A stretch of DNA of 64,000 nt from SB21 sp964415295 (GTDB lineage Bacteria > CLD3 > SB21): assembly GCA_964415295.1 (NCBI GenBank), contig CAYPYN010000003.1:310001-374000 (forward strand), in the 5' to 3' direction. A program made the translations under genes and the position numbers. The notes under the pieces were generated by a model that searched no databases, was not told the DNA's origin, and saw nothing but the letters and a program-made list of their open reading frames with translations. Of this stretch, positions 36,420 to 45,196 are shown one piece after another; within the stretch, counting starts at the first letter, position 1; the number at the start of each line of letters is the position of its first letter.

Positions 36420-38546
36420 ATGGCCGCCAGTATTCGTCAGTACAACAAGAAGATCTGGATCTCGCTGATCATTCTACTTTCGGCGGGCTTAGGATTCCTT
36501 CTGTCCAATAACGACAGTTTTCGAAGCGTAGAACACAGCGGGATCGATTTCCTTTTTCAAATAAGGCCGAAGCCTGCGGAAGTACCGGAGACGATCGTGG
36601 TCATGATCGACGAAAAATCGTATGCGCCGGAATTCGGTTATTACGATCCATTGCCGCGGCGCTATATCGCACGCCTGATTGATACCCTGGCGGCCAAAGG
36701 CGCCAAGACGATCGCCCTCGATATTGCGTTCTACGACAAGTTGGATATGCTGGATCCCAAAGGGGACACGATGCTCGTACAGGCCATGAAGCGCGCGGGC
36801 AATGTGATCGCCGTGTCCATCTGGTATCCGCAGGAGGACGGAACGCTGAAGAATCAGATGCCGCACCCGTTCTTCTTGTCCGCGCTGAAGGGCGTGGGCT
36901 ATGCCAATCTTCAGATCTACGGAGCCGGTGTATTATCGAGCGTGCGTGCCGTTCGGCCGATACAGAAGATGGGCGACGGCCAAACGGTCCTATCCTTTTC
37001 GTCCCTGGCTTACTGCGAGATCATGGATCTGAGCAAAGAGAAATTCATCGAAGAGGTTGAAAACAGAAAATGGGACGTGGTCCCGCCGATCCCGATGGAC
37101 GCGCAGGGAAATATGATCATCAACTACGTCGGCCCTCCCGCGACATGGATCAAACAGCCGGACGGCGAATGGACGCAGAATTCGGAAGGTACCATATACA
37201 CATACCGGTCAAGCAAGATCACCGGTTCCGAGTCGAGCCAGTGGCCCGAGGATTTTCTCAAAGACAAACTGGTGCTGGTCGGGAACGGCTCTGAATTTGC
37301 CGTCGACCGCTTTATCACTCCATACTATGAAGGTTACAGGAATAATTGGATGTACGGAGCCGAAGTTCATGCCAACGCCTTTCTCACGCTGCTGAACAAA
37401 CATTTCCTGCAAAAGGCCGGACCGTACCTGACTTTTGGAATAGCCTTGCTGTTCTGTTTCCTGATGGTAGTGGCTACCGTGCGGTTTGGGTTCGTCGGTG
37501 AAGCGATCGTAGCGTTTGTGCTACTTTTGTCAACATGGATTCTTGGTTTTTACCTTTTTGCCGCGCAAGGCATCTGGCTTCCCGTCTGGAGCATCACGAT
37601 CTCGGTCGTTTTTGCCTATTTTTCCACATCGATCTATCAGGCATTTACCGAGGAGAAAAATAAGAAGCAGATCAAAAGTATGTTCTCGCGTTATGCGCCG
37701 CCGGCGTATGTGGACGAACTGGTCAAGGATCCTACCAAATTAGAATTAGGCGGCGAAGAAAAGGAGATCAGCATTCTTTTCTCCGATATCGAGGGATTTA
37801 CTACGATCTCGGAATCCTTGTCTCCGCGCAAACTCATTGAATTGCTCAATGACTATCTGAACACGATGACCCACCTGATATTCAACCAGGGAGGCAGTCT
37901 GGATAAGTACATCGGCGACGCGATCGTGGCCGTTTTTGGCGCGCCTTTGCCTCAAAACGAACATGCACTTCACGCCTGTTACGCTGCGCTCGATATGCAG
38001 AAAGCCCTGGTCGAATTCCGCCAGCGTACGACCGCCATGGGTCTTCCGGTGGTACGTTCCCGAGTGGGCATCAATACCGGTAATGTGGTTTTCGGAAATA
38101 TCGGTTCGGACATCCGCTACGATTATACGGGTATCGGGGATCATATGAATCTGGCCTCACGTCTGGAAGGCGCAAACAAGGAATACGGCACTTATATCAT
38201 GATCAGCGAATTTACCTATAACCAGGTGAGGGAACGCGTGATTGTTCGCGATCTCGATCTGATCGTGGTTAAAGGAAAGAGCAAACCGGTCAAGGTGTAC
38301 GAATTACTCGGACGCGCTAACGAACCCTTGCCGGAAGCCCAAAGGAAAATGGTAGAGCATTATCAGGAAGGAATCGCTCTGTATCGTAATCGTAAGTGGG
38401 AGGAAGCGATCAAGAAATTCGATCAGGCTCTGACCCACTCGCATACGGATGAAGCCTCCAAAATATATATACACCGCTGCAAGGAACTCATCGCCAATCC
38501 GCCGGGTGCGGACTGGGACGGTTCGTTCCATATGACCTCAAAATAA
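36420..38546 (+). CDS. CHASE2-domain class III adenylate/guanylate cyclase
   Basis: 708-residue membrane cyclase. An N-terminal helix (residues 10-28) is followed by a periplasmic CHASE2 sensor domain (about 30-330), three membrane helices (about 335-415), and a class III cyclase domain (about 445-630). Metal-binding aspartates are D456 in FSDIEGFT and D500 in YIGDAIVAVFG; the transition-state Asn/Arg pair is in DHMNLASRLE. A short TPR-like helical tail ends the protein. All catalytic residues appear intact. GGAG precedes the ATG. A FecR/TPR protein follows, a pairing common for CHASE2 cyclases. Confidence 0.93.
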   Translation: MAASIRQYNKKIWISLIILLSAGLGFLLSNNDSFRSVEHSGIDFLFQIRPKPAEVPETIVVMIDEKSYAPEFGYYDPLPRRYIARLIDTLAAKGAKTIALDIAFYDKLDMLDPKGDTMLVQAMKRAGNVIAVSIWYPQEDGTLKNQMPHPFFLSALKGVGYANLQIYGAGVLSSVRAVRPIQKMGDGQTVLSFSSLAYCEIMDLSKEKFIEEVENRKWDVVPPIPMDAQGNMIINYVGPPATWIKQPDGEWTQNSEGTIYTYRSSKITGSESSQWPEDFLKDKLVLVGNGSEFAVDRFITPYYEGYRNNWMYGAEVHANAFLTLLNKHFLQKAGPYLTFGIALLFCFLMVVATVRFGFVGEAIVAFVLLLSTWILGFYLFAAQGIWLPVWSITISVVFAYFSTSIYQAFTEEKNKKQIKSMFSRYAPPAYVDELVKDPTKLELGGEEKEISILFSDIEGFTTISESLSPRKLIELLNDYLNTMTHLIFNQGGSLDKYIGDAIVAVFGAPLPQNEHALHACYAALDMQKALVEFRQRTTAMGLPVVRSRVGINTGNVVFGNIGSDIRYDYTGIGDHMNLASRLEGANKEYGTYIMISEFTYNQVRERVIVRDLDLIVVKGKSKPVKVYELLGRANEPLPEAQRKMVEHYQEGIALYRNRKWEEAIKKFDQALTHSHTDEASKIYIHRCKELIANPPGADWDGSFHMTSK

Positions 38547-38578
38547 AAGGCTTGTAAATGCAGGGCGGTTTGAATAAT

Positions 38579-38608
38579 TTTACAATGTTCTCATTTACTT
38601 TGTATTCT
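38579..38608 (+). promoter_or_regulatory. Possible promoter for the FecR/TPR gene
   Basis: TTTACA (38579-38584), 18-bp spacer, TATTCT (38603-38608), 70 bases before the ATG. Weak match. Confidence 0.35.
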
Positions 38609-38677
38609 AGGACCGCATCTATGGCATCCATTCTGTAATCAATTTCAGAATAATCATAATTTAAGGAGAGGTAGATC

Positions 38678-39637
38678 ATGAAAAATACACTTATCAAAAT
38701 GGCAGGCCGAACGTTGGGCCTCCTCGTGTTGTCGTTTTCAATAGCGGCCGCACAGGATGTGGCTTTCTTTTCAAAAGTGAAGGGCGACGTGACCATCGTC
38801 GATGCCAAGGGCCAGAAGAAAGCGGCCAATCTGAAGATCAAATTGACCGATGGTGACAAAGTCAACACGGGCGCAAATGGAAGCGCTACCATCATGTATT
38901 ACACCGGTAAAGAAGTGGTACTCGGCTCTAATAAGAATCATACCGTCAAGAAGAAACAGGAAGAAAGCTCTTTCCTTTCCGGATTGTATAGCACCTTGTC
39001 CGGCATGGTCTGGGGACAGGAATCCAATGCTTCGATGGCCGGAGCAACACGCGCTTGGGCCGGAGACGCCAACCGTATGATCACGGCGACGTATCCTTCC
39101 GAGACCAAAGTTCTCGAACCGGAACCGGTATTCAAATGGGCCGATCACCGTAAGACCCCCGGTAAAGACTACATCGTGACCATCAAGAGCGAGATCAGCG
39201 ATTTCAAGTACGATATCAATATTTCGGGAGTGACGGAAGTGGCCTATCCCAAAACGGCACCCAAGCTGAAGATTGAAGAAAAGTATGTATGGACCGTTAA
39301 GGATGCCAAAGGCCCCGACGTTTCGCCGGCCGTCAAATTCTCTCTGATGGATCCCGGCGAATCGGAGACCATGGCCGATGATCTCAAAGAAATTCAGAAG
39401 GTCTGCAATAACGATATCACCAACCCGCAGTGGTATTTGTTGACCGCGGCTTTATACAGGGATTACGGGCTGATGAAGCAAGCCGAGACCGCTATTCAGA
39501 ATCTGATTCAGCTGAAGCCCGACATGGCTCAGGCGCACATCATGCTTGCGACGCTTTACAAAGAGACCGGACGTCTCGAAGAAGCGAAGATCGAAGAAGA
39601 AGCGGCAAGAAAACTGAGTGAAGGTGCCGGCAAGTAA
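38678..39637 (+). CDS. Secreted FecR-domain protein with TPR tail
   Basis: 319-residue exported protein. Signal peptide of about 25 residues ending AAAQ. The FecR domain covers residues 30-90 (SKVKGDVTIVD, KLTDGDKVNTGANGSATI), a middle beta-rich domain spans 130-215, and TPR-like helices form 235-315 (ALYRDYGLMKQAETAIQNL...). AGGAG lies at good distance from the ATG. Located next to the CHASE2 cyclase, it is likely a periplasmic signalling partner or a peptidoglycan-associated protein; this is inference from neighbourhood. Confidence 0.87.
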   Translation: MKNTLIKMAGRTLGLLVLSFSIAAAQDVAFFSKVKGDVTIVDAKGQKKAANLKIKLTDGDKVNTGANGSATIMYYTGKEVVLGSNKNHTVKKKQEESSFLSGLYSTLSGMVWGQESNASMAGATRAWAGDANRMITATYPSETKVLEPEPVFKWADHRKTPGKDYIVTIKSEISDFKYDINISGVTEVAYPKTAPKLKIEEKYVWTVKDAKGPDVSPAVKFSLMDPGESETMADDLKEIQKVCNNDITNPQWYLLTAALYRDYGLMKQAETAIQNLIQLKPDMAQAHIMLATLYKETGRLEEAKIEEEAARKLSEGAGK

Positions 39638-39660
39638 AAGACCGGCCATCCGACTTTTCA

Positions 39661-39695
39661 AAAGCGATGATCCCTACGGGGTCATCGCTTTTTTT
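39661..39695 (+). terminator. Intrinsic terminator after the FecR/TPR gene
   Basis: Stem AAAGCGATGA (39661-39670) / TCATCGCTTT (39682-39691) with T run to 39695. It overlaps the last codons and stop of the convergent lpxB gene. Confidence 0.88.
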
Positions 39696-40876
39696 ATGTC
39701 TTCGAGGATGATGCGGGCTATGCGCACAGCGACCTTTTCATCTGAGGGAGGAACATGGCGATCCGTAAATCGCGTAAGTGCATCGGATATGGTTTGGGCA
39801 TAAGCATGATCGGAGAGCAAGCGTATCATTTCATCACAGATCGCTTTGGGTTTGGCGTGGAACTGTACAAATTCCCGCACGATCTCCTTTTCAGATAGCA
39901 TGTTGACCAAAGAGATGTGACGCAACCGGATCAGCAGCTTCGCCGCAAGCCACGTCAGAAAAGAGGTTTTATAGACGACCGCAAAGGGCTTTCCGTGCCG
40001 GGCGATCTCAAGATTTACTGTTCCGGATTTGCAGAGTATCAGATCGGAAGCCGTGATGATGCGATGGGTGTCGCCGGTGTATTCGATGGAAACGGATTCC
40101 GGCATGCGGATCTTCCGGATAGGATCGGAATACAAACGATCGTTGATCCACGGGCAACGGCTTAAATGAATCCGCAGGTTCTTTCCGGATACTGTCGGGT
40201 GGTTGGCCAAATCCCGCACCGCGGCCAGCATGACCGGCAGTATTCTGGCCACCTCCTGCGGTCGGCTACCGGAGAACAGGCCGATGGAGATAGTGCTTAC
40301 TTGATTTTCATGGGGTTTTTCGTAATATTGATTTTGAAGGATCGTGTCGTTCAGGGGATGGCCGAAATAATAACTTCTGACATTGCGGCGCGTATATAAT
40401 TCGTGTTCAAAAGCAAATAGAGGAAATACGGCGTCGCAGCAGGTTTTGAGCCGACGGATTCGGTTCTTGCGCCAGATCCAGACCTGCGGAGGGATAAAGT
40501 AGTAGATCTTTGGGAAAGTAAGTCCCAGTTTTTTTTTCCGCTGAAAGATCTTTTGGGCTAGACTGAGATTAAAATCGGGGAAATCGATCAGGACGACAGC
40601 GGCCGTTCCCGATCGAAAGATACGATCGAGTAACCGGTTCCTCAGAGTTATTATTTTAGGGATATGCCGGATAACTTCTCCGATTCCCATGATCGAAAGG
40701 TCGGAAACGGGATGCAGGATCTGGACACCGGCCTGACGCATGGTTTCACCGCCAACGCCCTCGATTGAGATATCCGGGTCGATGGCATGAAGGGCTTGAG
40801 CGAGATCGCCTCCGTACCGTTCGCCGGAAGGTTCTCCGGAAATGATCGTAAAGGAGGATGTAGGAATAGTATCCAT
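39674..40876 (-). CDS. lpxB: Lipid-A-disaccharide synthase
   Basis: GT19 glycosyltransferase condensing UDP-2,3-diacylglucosamine with lipid X to make the lipid A disaccharide, at the inner face of the inner membrane. About 400 residues. The N-terminal ISGEPSGERYGGDL block, the SIMGIGEVIRHIP segment, the 'IYYFIPPQVWIWR' stretch and the C-terminal SGTVNLEIARHGKPFAVVYK are diagnostic. The ATG at 40876 matches the family start; a 12-residue longer form is unlikely. Its presence supports a lipid A-containing outer membrane. The gene stands alone and is divergent from the site-2 protease gene 57 bases away. Confidence 0.93.
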   Translation of the reverse strand: MDTIPTSSFTIISGEPSGERYGGDLAQALHAIDPDISIEGVGGETMRQAGVQILHPVSDLSIMGIGEVIRHIPKIITLRNRLLDRIFRSGTAAVVLIDFPDFNLSLAQKIFQRKKKLGLTFPKIYYFIPPQVWIWRKNRIRRLKTCCDAVFPLFAFEHELYTRRNVRSYYFGHPLNDTILQNQYYEKPHENQVSTISIGLFSGSRPQEVARILPVMLAAVRDLANHPTVSGKNLRIHLSRCPWINDRLYSDPIRKIRMPESVSIEYTGDTHRIITASDLILCKSGTVNLEIARHGKPFAVVYKTSFLTWLAAKLLIRLRHISLVNMLSEKEIVREFVQFHAKPKAICDEMIRLLSDHAYAQTISDALTRFTDRHVPPSDEKVAVRIARIILEDIKKAMTP

Positions 40877-40933
40877 AGGTCCGGTGTTATAATCAACGAA
40901 GCTATTTATCATTATACGAATAAAAAGTCAACG

Positions 40934-42163
40934 ATGATCGAAAAAGAAATTGAAAATATCCTGAGCGAGTTCTCGCAGGTGGAATACGTGATCTATGATT
41001 CCAATGCGCTTTTTGCCAAATTTGAGATCAAACATCTGAACCAGGATATGATGAATTATATACAGTCCCGGTTTGCCCCTCTGGGATACAGGGCGGTTAT
41101 CTCAAGTCTGACCAGCAAATCGGAGAACGGCGTCGATTCGGATGTAGTGATACTGAAGATATTTTCAGCCAATAACGGGCATTATGAACCCGCCGCGGTC
41201 AGTTATCAATTTCCTCAAACGAAAGGCCGGTGGTCCTGGCTCGGCCATCCGTCCGTGAATGCCGTACTTTTCGTGTTCACCTTCATAGTTGTTTTCATTA
41301 CCGGCGCGGCTACCATCATCAATCGAGAGATCATGGACGAGTGGAGCTGGATGACCGGATTCCAATTTTCCTTTGCCTTGCTGGGCATTCTCAGCGCGCA
41401 TGAATTCGGCCATTATTTTGCTGCCAAATATCATAAGCTCAACGTGACGCTGCCGTATTTTCTTCCGGGAATTCTGATTCCTCCCTGGATATTCCCCGGG
41501 TTTGGAGGAACGACATTGATGCCGGGAACCTTTGGAGCCTTTATCCGGATCAAATCTCCGATCTTGAATAAGAAGCAGCTGATGGACGTCGGGGTTGCCG
41601 GTCCGATCGCAGGATTTGTCGTTTGTTTATTGGTGCTGATATACGGTTTTGCGACGGCGCCTGACCGTTCGTATGCCTATCAATTCTACGATCCTCAGAG
41701 CATATACAACGGAGAGCCCTTCTGGCATTTTGGAAATTCGCTGCTTTTCGGCTTCTTGGGACATACATTGGCCGGGGATCGCATGCCGGAAATGTACGAT
41801 ATCATTCATTATCCGTTCCTGTTCGCCGGATGGTTCGGTCTGCTGGTCACGGCGCTCAATCTGCTTCCGATCGGACAACTTGATGGCGGGCATATTACAT
41901 ATTCGCTGCTGGGAAAAAATCAGAAATACGTCGGCTACACGGCCTTCATCGGCATATTGGTGATGGGATTGTTTAATAACAATAGCAACTGGCTGGTTTG
42001 GGCCATGCTGATCCTTGTGCTCATCAAGATCAAACATCCGCCGGTCGTGCACGATCATGAACCGCTGGATCGGCCGAGGCAGATCGTCGGCATCGTTGCA
42101 CTGATCATTTTTGTGCTTTGTTTCATTCCCGATCCCATTTATTTAAAGGCGTACACGAAATAG
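40934..42163 (+). CDS. Site-2 protease (M50), EGY-like
   Basis: 409-residue intramembrane zinc metalloprotease. An N-terminal soluble domain (residues 1-95) precedes the membrane core. Zinc motif HEFGH is at residues 156-160 and the third ligand D317 lies in LLPIGQLDGGH; the GPIAGF segment is also typical. The order resembles EGY-type proteases of plants and bacteria without PDZ domain. The ATG at 40934 is chosen because the upstream extension runs into the divergent lpxB region. Substrate unknown; it is followed by another intramembrane protease. Confidence 0.9.
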   Translation: MIEKEIENILSEFSQVEYVIYDSNALFAKFEIKHLNQDMMNYIQSRFAPLGYRAVISSLTSKSENGVDSDVVILKIFSANNGHYEPAAVSYQFPQTKGRWSWLGHPSVNAVLFVFTFIVVFITGAATIINREIMDEWSWMTGFQFSFALLGILSAHEFGHYFAAKYHKLNVTLPYFLPGILIPPWIFPGFGGTTLMPGTFGAFIRIKSPILNKKQLMDVGVAGPIAGFVVCLLVLIYGFATAPDRSYAYQFYDPQSIYNGEPFWHFGNSLLFGFLGHTLAGDRMPEMYDIIHYPFLFAGWFGLLVTALNLLPIGQLDGGHITYSLLGKNQKYVGYTAFIGILVMGLFNNNSNWLVWAMLILVLIKIKHPPVVHDHEPLDRPRQIVGIVALIIFVLCFIPDPIYLKAYTK

Positions 42164-42178
42164 TCACAGAATCACATC

Positions 42179-43021
42179 ATGCGTTATTATTCACGACATA
42201 CGTCATCTTATCGCTTTGCCGGAGGCGACTATCCGGCGGTGAAAATGCTACTGATCCTCAATTTCACCATATATCTTCTTCAGTGGCTTTTGTCGCTGAC
42301 GGGCGGGGAGGGATTTGTCTTCAGTTATGTCGCATTGTCGCCAAGGATCTGGGATGGGCAGATCTGGCAATTAGTTACATATATGTTCCTGCACGGCGAT
42401 CCGTGGCATATTTTGTTCAATATGCTAGGCTTGTGGATGTTCGGTAAGGAACTGGAGATGGTTTGGGGATCCAATCAGTTTCTCAAGTATTACTTCATCT
42501 GCGGCGTGGGCGCGGGCCTGACCTTTCTCCTATTTTCGAAAGGCGTTGTGATCGGCGCTTCCGGAGCGGTGTTCGGTCTGCTACTGGCTTTTGGGCTGAC
42601 GTTTCCGGATCAGATCATATTGATGAGTCTCCTGTTTCCCATCAAAGCGAAGTATATGGTATTGATCTACGGCGTTTTGACTTTTATGAATATTGCCAAA
42701 CCGTCCGGTGACGGCGTTGCCCATTTCGCGCATCTCGGCGGTATGGTATTCGGATTTATTTATCTCAAGAGAGACTGGTTCGTATTCAAAGCCCATCGTT
42801 CCATCGGCGAGTGGACGCCGAAGAAGCAGGAACCGCCGGCCTTCAAACCTCTGCCGCCTCCCAAGCGTGAGCGCAACGAAGAGATGCGCGCCCGGGTGGA
42901 TGCGATCCTCGACAAGATCAACGAGGTCGGCTATGACCGGCTGACACAGGAAGAGAAGGACATCCTGCTTGACGCCAGCCAGCATTTATCAACCGGTGAC
43001 CGTCCGAATGTCAAAAACTAG
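42179..43021 (+). CDS. Rhomboid-family intramembrane serine protease
   Basis: 280-residue rhomboid. Six membrane helices lie in the first 210 residues; the catalytic dyad is S128 in GASGAVFG and H185 in AHLGGMVFGF, and the helix-2 HGDPWHILFNM motif is intact. A cytoplasmic tail of about 75 residues includes a proline-rich stretch and a helical module (NEVGYDRLTQEEKDILLDAS) that recurs at the C-terminus of many bacterial rhomboids. It is 15 bases after the site-2 protease gene, so two intramembrane proteases are probably co-expressed. Confidence 0.92.
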   Translation: MRYYSRHTSSYRFAGGDYPAVKMLLILNFTIYLLQWLLSLTGGEGFVFSYVALSPRIWDGQIWQLVTYMFLHGDPWHILFNMLGLWMFGKELEMVWGSNQFLKYYFICGVGAGLTFLLFSKGVVIGASGAVFGLLLAFGLTFPDQIILMSLLFPIKAKYMVLIYGVLTFMNIAKPSGDGVAHFAHLGGMVFGFIYLKRDWFVFKAHRSIGEWTPKKQEPPAFKPLPPPKRERNEEMRARVDAILDKINEVGYDRLTQEEKDILLDASQHLSTGDRPNVKN

Positions 43022-43036
43022 GGATTCTCAAATATT

Positions 43037-43861
43037 ATGATCTTCAAAGAACGCGCCGAGCGAGCGCTGGCTTATAGTTCCGTCTGTGTCGGTCTTGATA
43101 CGGACTTAGCGTTACTGCCGGAATTCATCAGATCCGAATCCGATCCAGCGCTGGCATTCAATCGCGCCATCATCGACGCCACGTACGATCTGGTTGGCGC
43201 TTATAAGCCGAATTTTGCCTTCTACGAGGCTATGGGAATCGAAGGCTGGCGGATACTTATTGAAACCGTGAAGTACATCCGTTCGAAAACGTCCGCGGCG
43301 CTGATCATAGCCGACGCGAAGCGGGGGGATATCGGCAATACGTCCCTTAAGTACGCGCGGTCGATCTTGTTTGACATGGATTTCGATTGTGTGACCGTAA
43401 GTCCTTATATGGGGTATGACTCGGTGGAACCTTTCATTCAGGATGAGAATAAGGGCGTATTCGTCTTATGTCTGACGTCCAATGAAGGCTCAAATGATTT
43501 CCAAAGGGTCGAGGCGGGCGGGAGGCCCAATTACGTGATGGTTGCGGAGAAAGTAAAAGAGTGGAATACGCGCGGAAACTGCGGCCTTGTCGTCGGCGCG
43601 ACGCATCCGAGAGAAATGAGCCTCGTTCGTAAGTCGGCCGGTGGTATGCCTTTTTTGGTACCGGGAGTCGGCGCTCAGGGAGGCGATCTGGAATCGGTAG
43701 TTCAGGCCAATTCTGACGGATCTAAGGTGAATGCGTTCATCAATTCTTCCCGCGGTATCATTTACGCATCCAAAGGCCGGGATTATGCCGAGCGCGCCCG
43801 TACAGAGACGATCAGACTGAAAGAAGCGATAGAGGCCATTCAAAAGAAAACAAAAAAATAG
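43037..43861 (+). CDS. pyrF: Orotidine-5'-phosphate decarboxylase
   Basis: Decarboxylates OMP to UMP in pyrimidine synthesis. 274 residues, the longer type-2 PyrF. The catalytic Asp-Lys-Asp array is in IIADAKRGDIGNTS, preceded by YKPNFAFYEAMG and followed by VSPYMGYDSVEPF and GVGAQGGDLES. AGGGA precedes the ATG by a suitable distance. Last gene before tRNA-Val. Confidence 0.94.
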   Translation: MIFKERAERALAYSSVCVGLDTDLALLPEFIRSESDPALAFNRAIIDATYDLVGAYKPNFAFYEAMGIEGWRILIETVKYIRSKTSAALIIADAKRGDIGNTSLKYARSILFDMDFDCVTVSPYMGYDSVEPFIQDENKGVFVLCLTSNEGSNDFQRVEAGGRPNYVMVAEKVKEWNTRGNCGLVVGATHPREMSLVRKSAGGMPFLVPGVGAQGGDLESVVQANSDGSKVNAFINSSRGIIYASKGRDYAERARTETIRLKEAIEAIQKKTKK

Positions 43862-43881
43862 TGGCCCGATTCAGAATTTAT

Positions 43882-43910
43882 TTGCATATAGAGGCTTCTC
43901 CATATATATT
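43882..43910 (+). promoter_or_regulatory. Promoter of tRNA-Val with GC-rich discriminator
   Basis: TTGCAT (43882-43887), 17-bp spacer, TATATT (43905-43910), then TAGCCGCC directly before the tRNA. Confidence 0.65.
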
Positions 43911-43925
43911 TAGCCGCCTTTTTGA

Positions 43926-44000
43926 GGGCGCTTAGCTCAGTTGGTTTAGAGCGTCTCGTTTACACCGAGAAGGTCCTTGGTTCGAATCCATGAGCGCCCA
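43926..44000 (+). tRNA. tRNA-Val (TAC)
   Basis: 75-nt cloverleaf: acceptor GGGCGCT/AGCGCCC, D arm GCTC..GAGC, anticodon stem TCTCG/CGAGA with loop TTTACAC (anticodon TAC), T loop TTCGAAT, discriminator A. CCA is not encoded. It marks the left edge of the accessory region. Confidence 0.97.
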
Positions 44001-44005
44001 CCTGC

Positions 44006-44032
44006 AAGCCCACGTTTTCCGTGGGCTTTTTT
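44006..44032 (+). terminator. Intrinsic terminator after tRNA-Val
   Basis: Perfect 9-bp stem AAGCCCACG (44006-44014) / CGTGGGCTT (44020-44028), then a T run. Confidence 0.92.
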
Positions 44033-44351
44033 CTTTCTCCCTCTTTTCATCAATTGTAGAATAAAACAACAGTCAGTTCGTGACATTTTCGTTTACTTTT
44101 TTATCCTTAAGTAAATCTAATGATATCGTGATTGAATCATATTCAATTAAGTTATTGATAATAATGATTTTGTATTGTGTAAACTAAATGGTACACCGTA
44201 CAGGGAAAAAGTGAGAAAAGTCGTAATTTAGTCTTGCTTTGTTAGGCAAGTCGTATTAGATTTAGCGCGTTTTTGAGGAGTTACTGGATTAAGGATCAAA
44301 TCTATCGTGAGCGGTTACGGGGTGCCGATTTCACGGAGAAACTCTATTAGT

Positions 44352-44447
44352 GAATTTGTCTGTTTGACCACGACAAATTCCGGCCGGATTTTCCGGCCGA
44401 TCATCAAAAAATTTTATGTAAGTTTTTGTAGTCTGATCCTACTTACA
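44352..44447 (+). repeat. Cluster of three hairpins upstream of the AraC-type gene
   Basis: Within the 464-base gene-free stretch 44033-44496 (AT-rich, nothing else recognised) are three consecutive inverted repeats: GAATTTGTC/GACAAATTC (44352-44360, 44372-44380), CGGCCGGA/TCCGGCCG (44381-44388, 44392-44399) and TGTAAGT/ACTTACA (44417-44423, 44441-44447). The first two abut exactly. They may be a structured leader or operator for the gene at 44497. Confidence 0.5.
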
Positions 44448-44496
44448 GATTAAATGGCACCAAACCATGAGATGGACCTGGTAACGGTTTTGATGT

Positions 44497-44940
44497 ATGA
44501 TACGTTTTAAAGTTTGGGATTGGAAACAGAGGATCGACGAGATCTTAAAAGACAACATTTGCAGTCCTGAATTGAATGTGACCCGCCTGTCGGACCTTCT
44601 GCTGACCTCCGAACAGCATGTCTATAAGCTTATGTTTCAATTGTACGGCGATGCCCCTCACAAAATTCTGGAGTCATTTCGGCTACTGCATGCCATTAAC
44701 CTGATCGATCGTGATCCCGGCGTAAATCTCTTTCGCGTGGCCATACTGTGCGGATTTGGCAATTACAACACCTTCCGGAGAAGTTTTAAGAGGAGATTGA
44801 ATATTTCTCCTTCGGCCTACGTGACCATGCCTGCTTCATACCGCATATTGGTCAAAAAGTCACTATTTCCTTCCTTGACAGAATCCGACAGTAGCCACAT
44901 GTATCCTGAAATGTTCTTCAGTTCGCAGCCTCTGCAATAG
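44497..44940 (+). CDS. AraC-type DNA-binding protein, small
   Basis: 147-residue protein made almost wholly of an AraC/XylS double helix-turn-helix domain: first HTH around VTRLSDLLLTSEQHVYKLM, linker helix ESFRLLHAINLI, second HTH with FRVAILCGFGNYNTFRRSFKRRLNISPSAY. The usual sensor domain is missing, so it may be constitutive or depend on another partner. It sits alone at the head of the accessory region, about 260 bases before the lipoprotein gene, and could control the genes downstream; this is inference. No good SD is seen. Confidence 0.82.
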   Translation: MIRFKVWDWKQRIDEILKDNICSPELNVTRLSDLLLTSEQHVYKLMFQLYGDAPHKILESFRLLHAINLIDRDPGVNLFRVAILCGFGNYNTFRRSFKRRLNISPSAYVTMPASYRILVKKSLFPSLTESDSSHMYPEMFFSSQPLQ

Positions 44941-45015
44941 TATACCTTCTTCTTTCCGTCCTCATCTAAAATTCTTTAAAACCAATAGCTTATGTATTTT
45001 CCATGCCTTTGTTGT

Positions 45016-45067
45016 GATTTTGTCTACTGATTTCGTCTACTAATTTTGTCTACTGATTGTGTTTACT
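45016..45067 (+). repeat. Four tandem 13-bp repeats
   Basis: Units GATTTTGTCTACT, GATTTCGTCTACT, AATTTTGTCTACT and GATTGTGTTTACT follow without gaps in the intergenic region between the AraC-type gene and the lipoprotein gene. The remainder of 44941-45196 shows only a short CGTAG/CTACG inverted repeat near 45126-45146. Confidence 0.85.
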
Positions 45068-45196
45068 GAATTTGAGGTGTGAAAATGCGGATTGAATTTT
45101 CGCCTGCAGGTAGGTAATTTTTCGTAGTGAATAAGAATCTACGAGCCAAGAATTAAGTACATACTCTCAATAAAGATTAAGAAAAGAGGCCTTGTC

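Noticed and set aside
40787..40933. N-terminal extension of the site-2 protease
   Set aside because: It overlaps the 5' end of divergent lpxB and reads as its shadow; ATG 40934 gives the family-like start.
45016..45067. CRISPR-like array
   Set aside because: The 13-bp units are contiguous with no spacers, and no cas genes are present.
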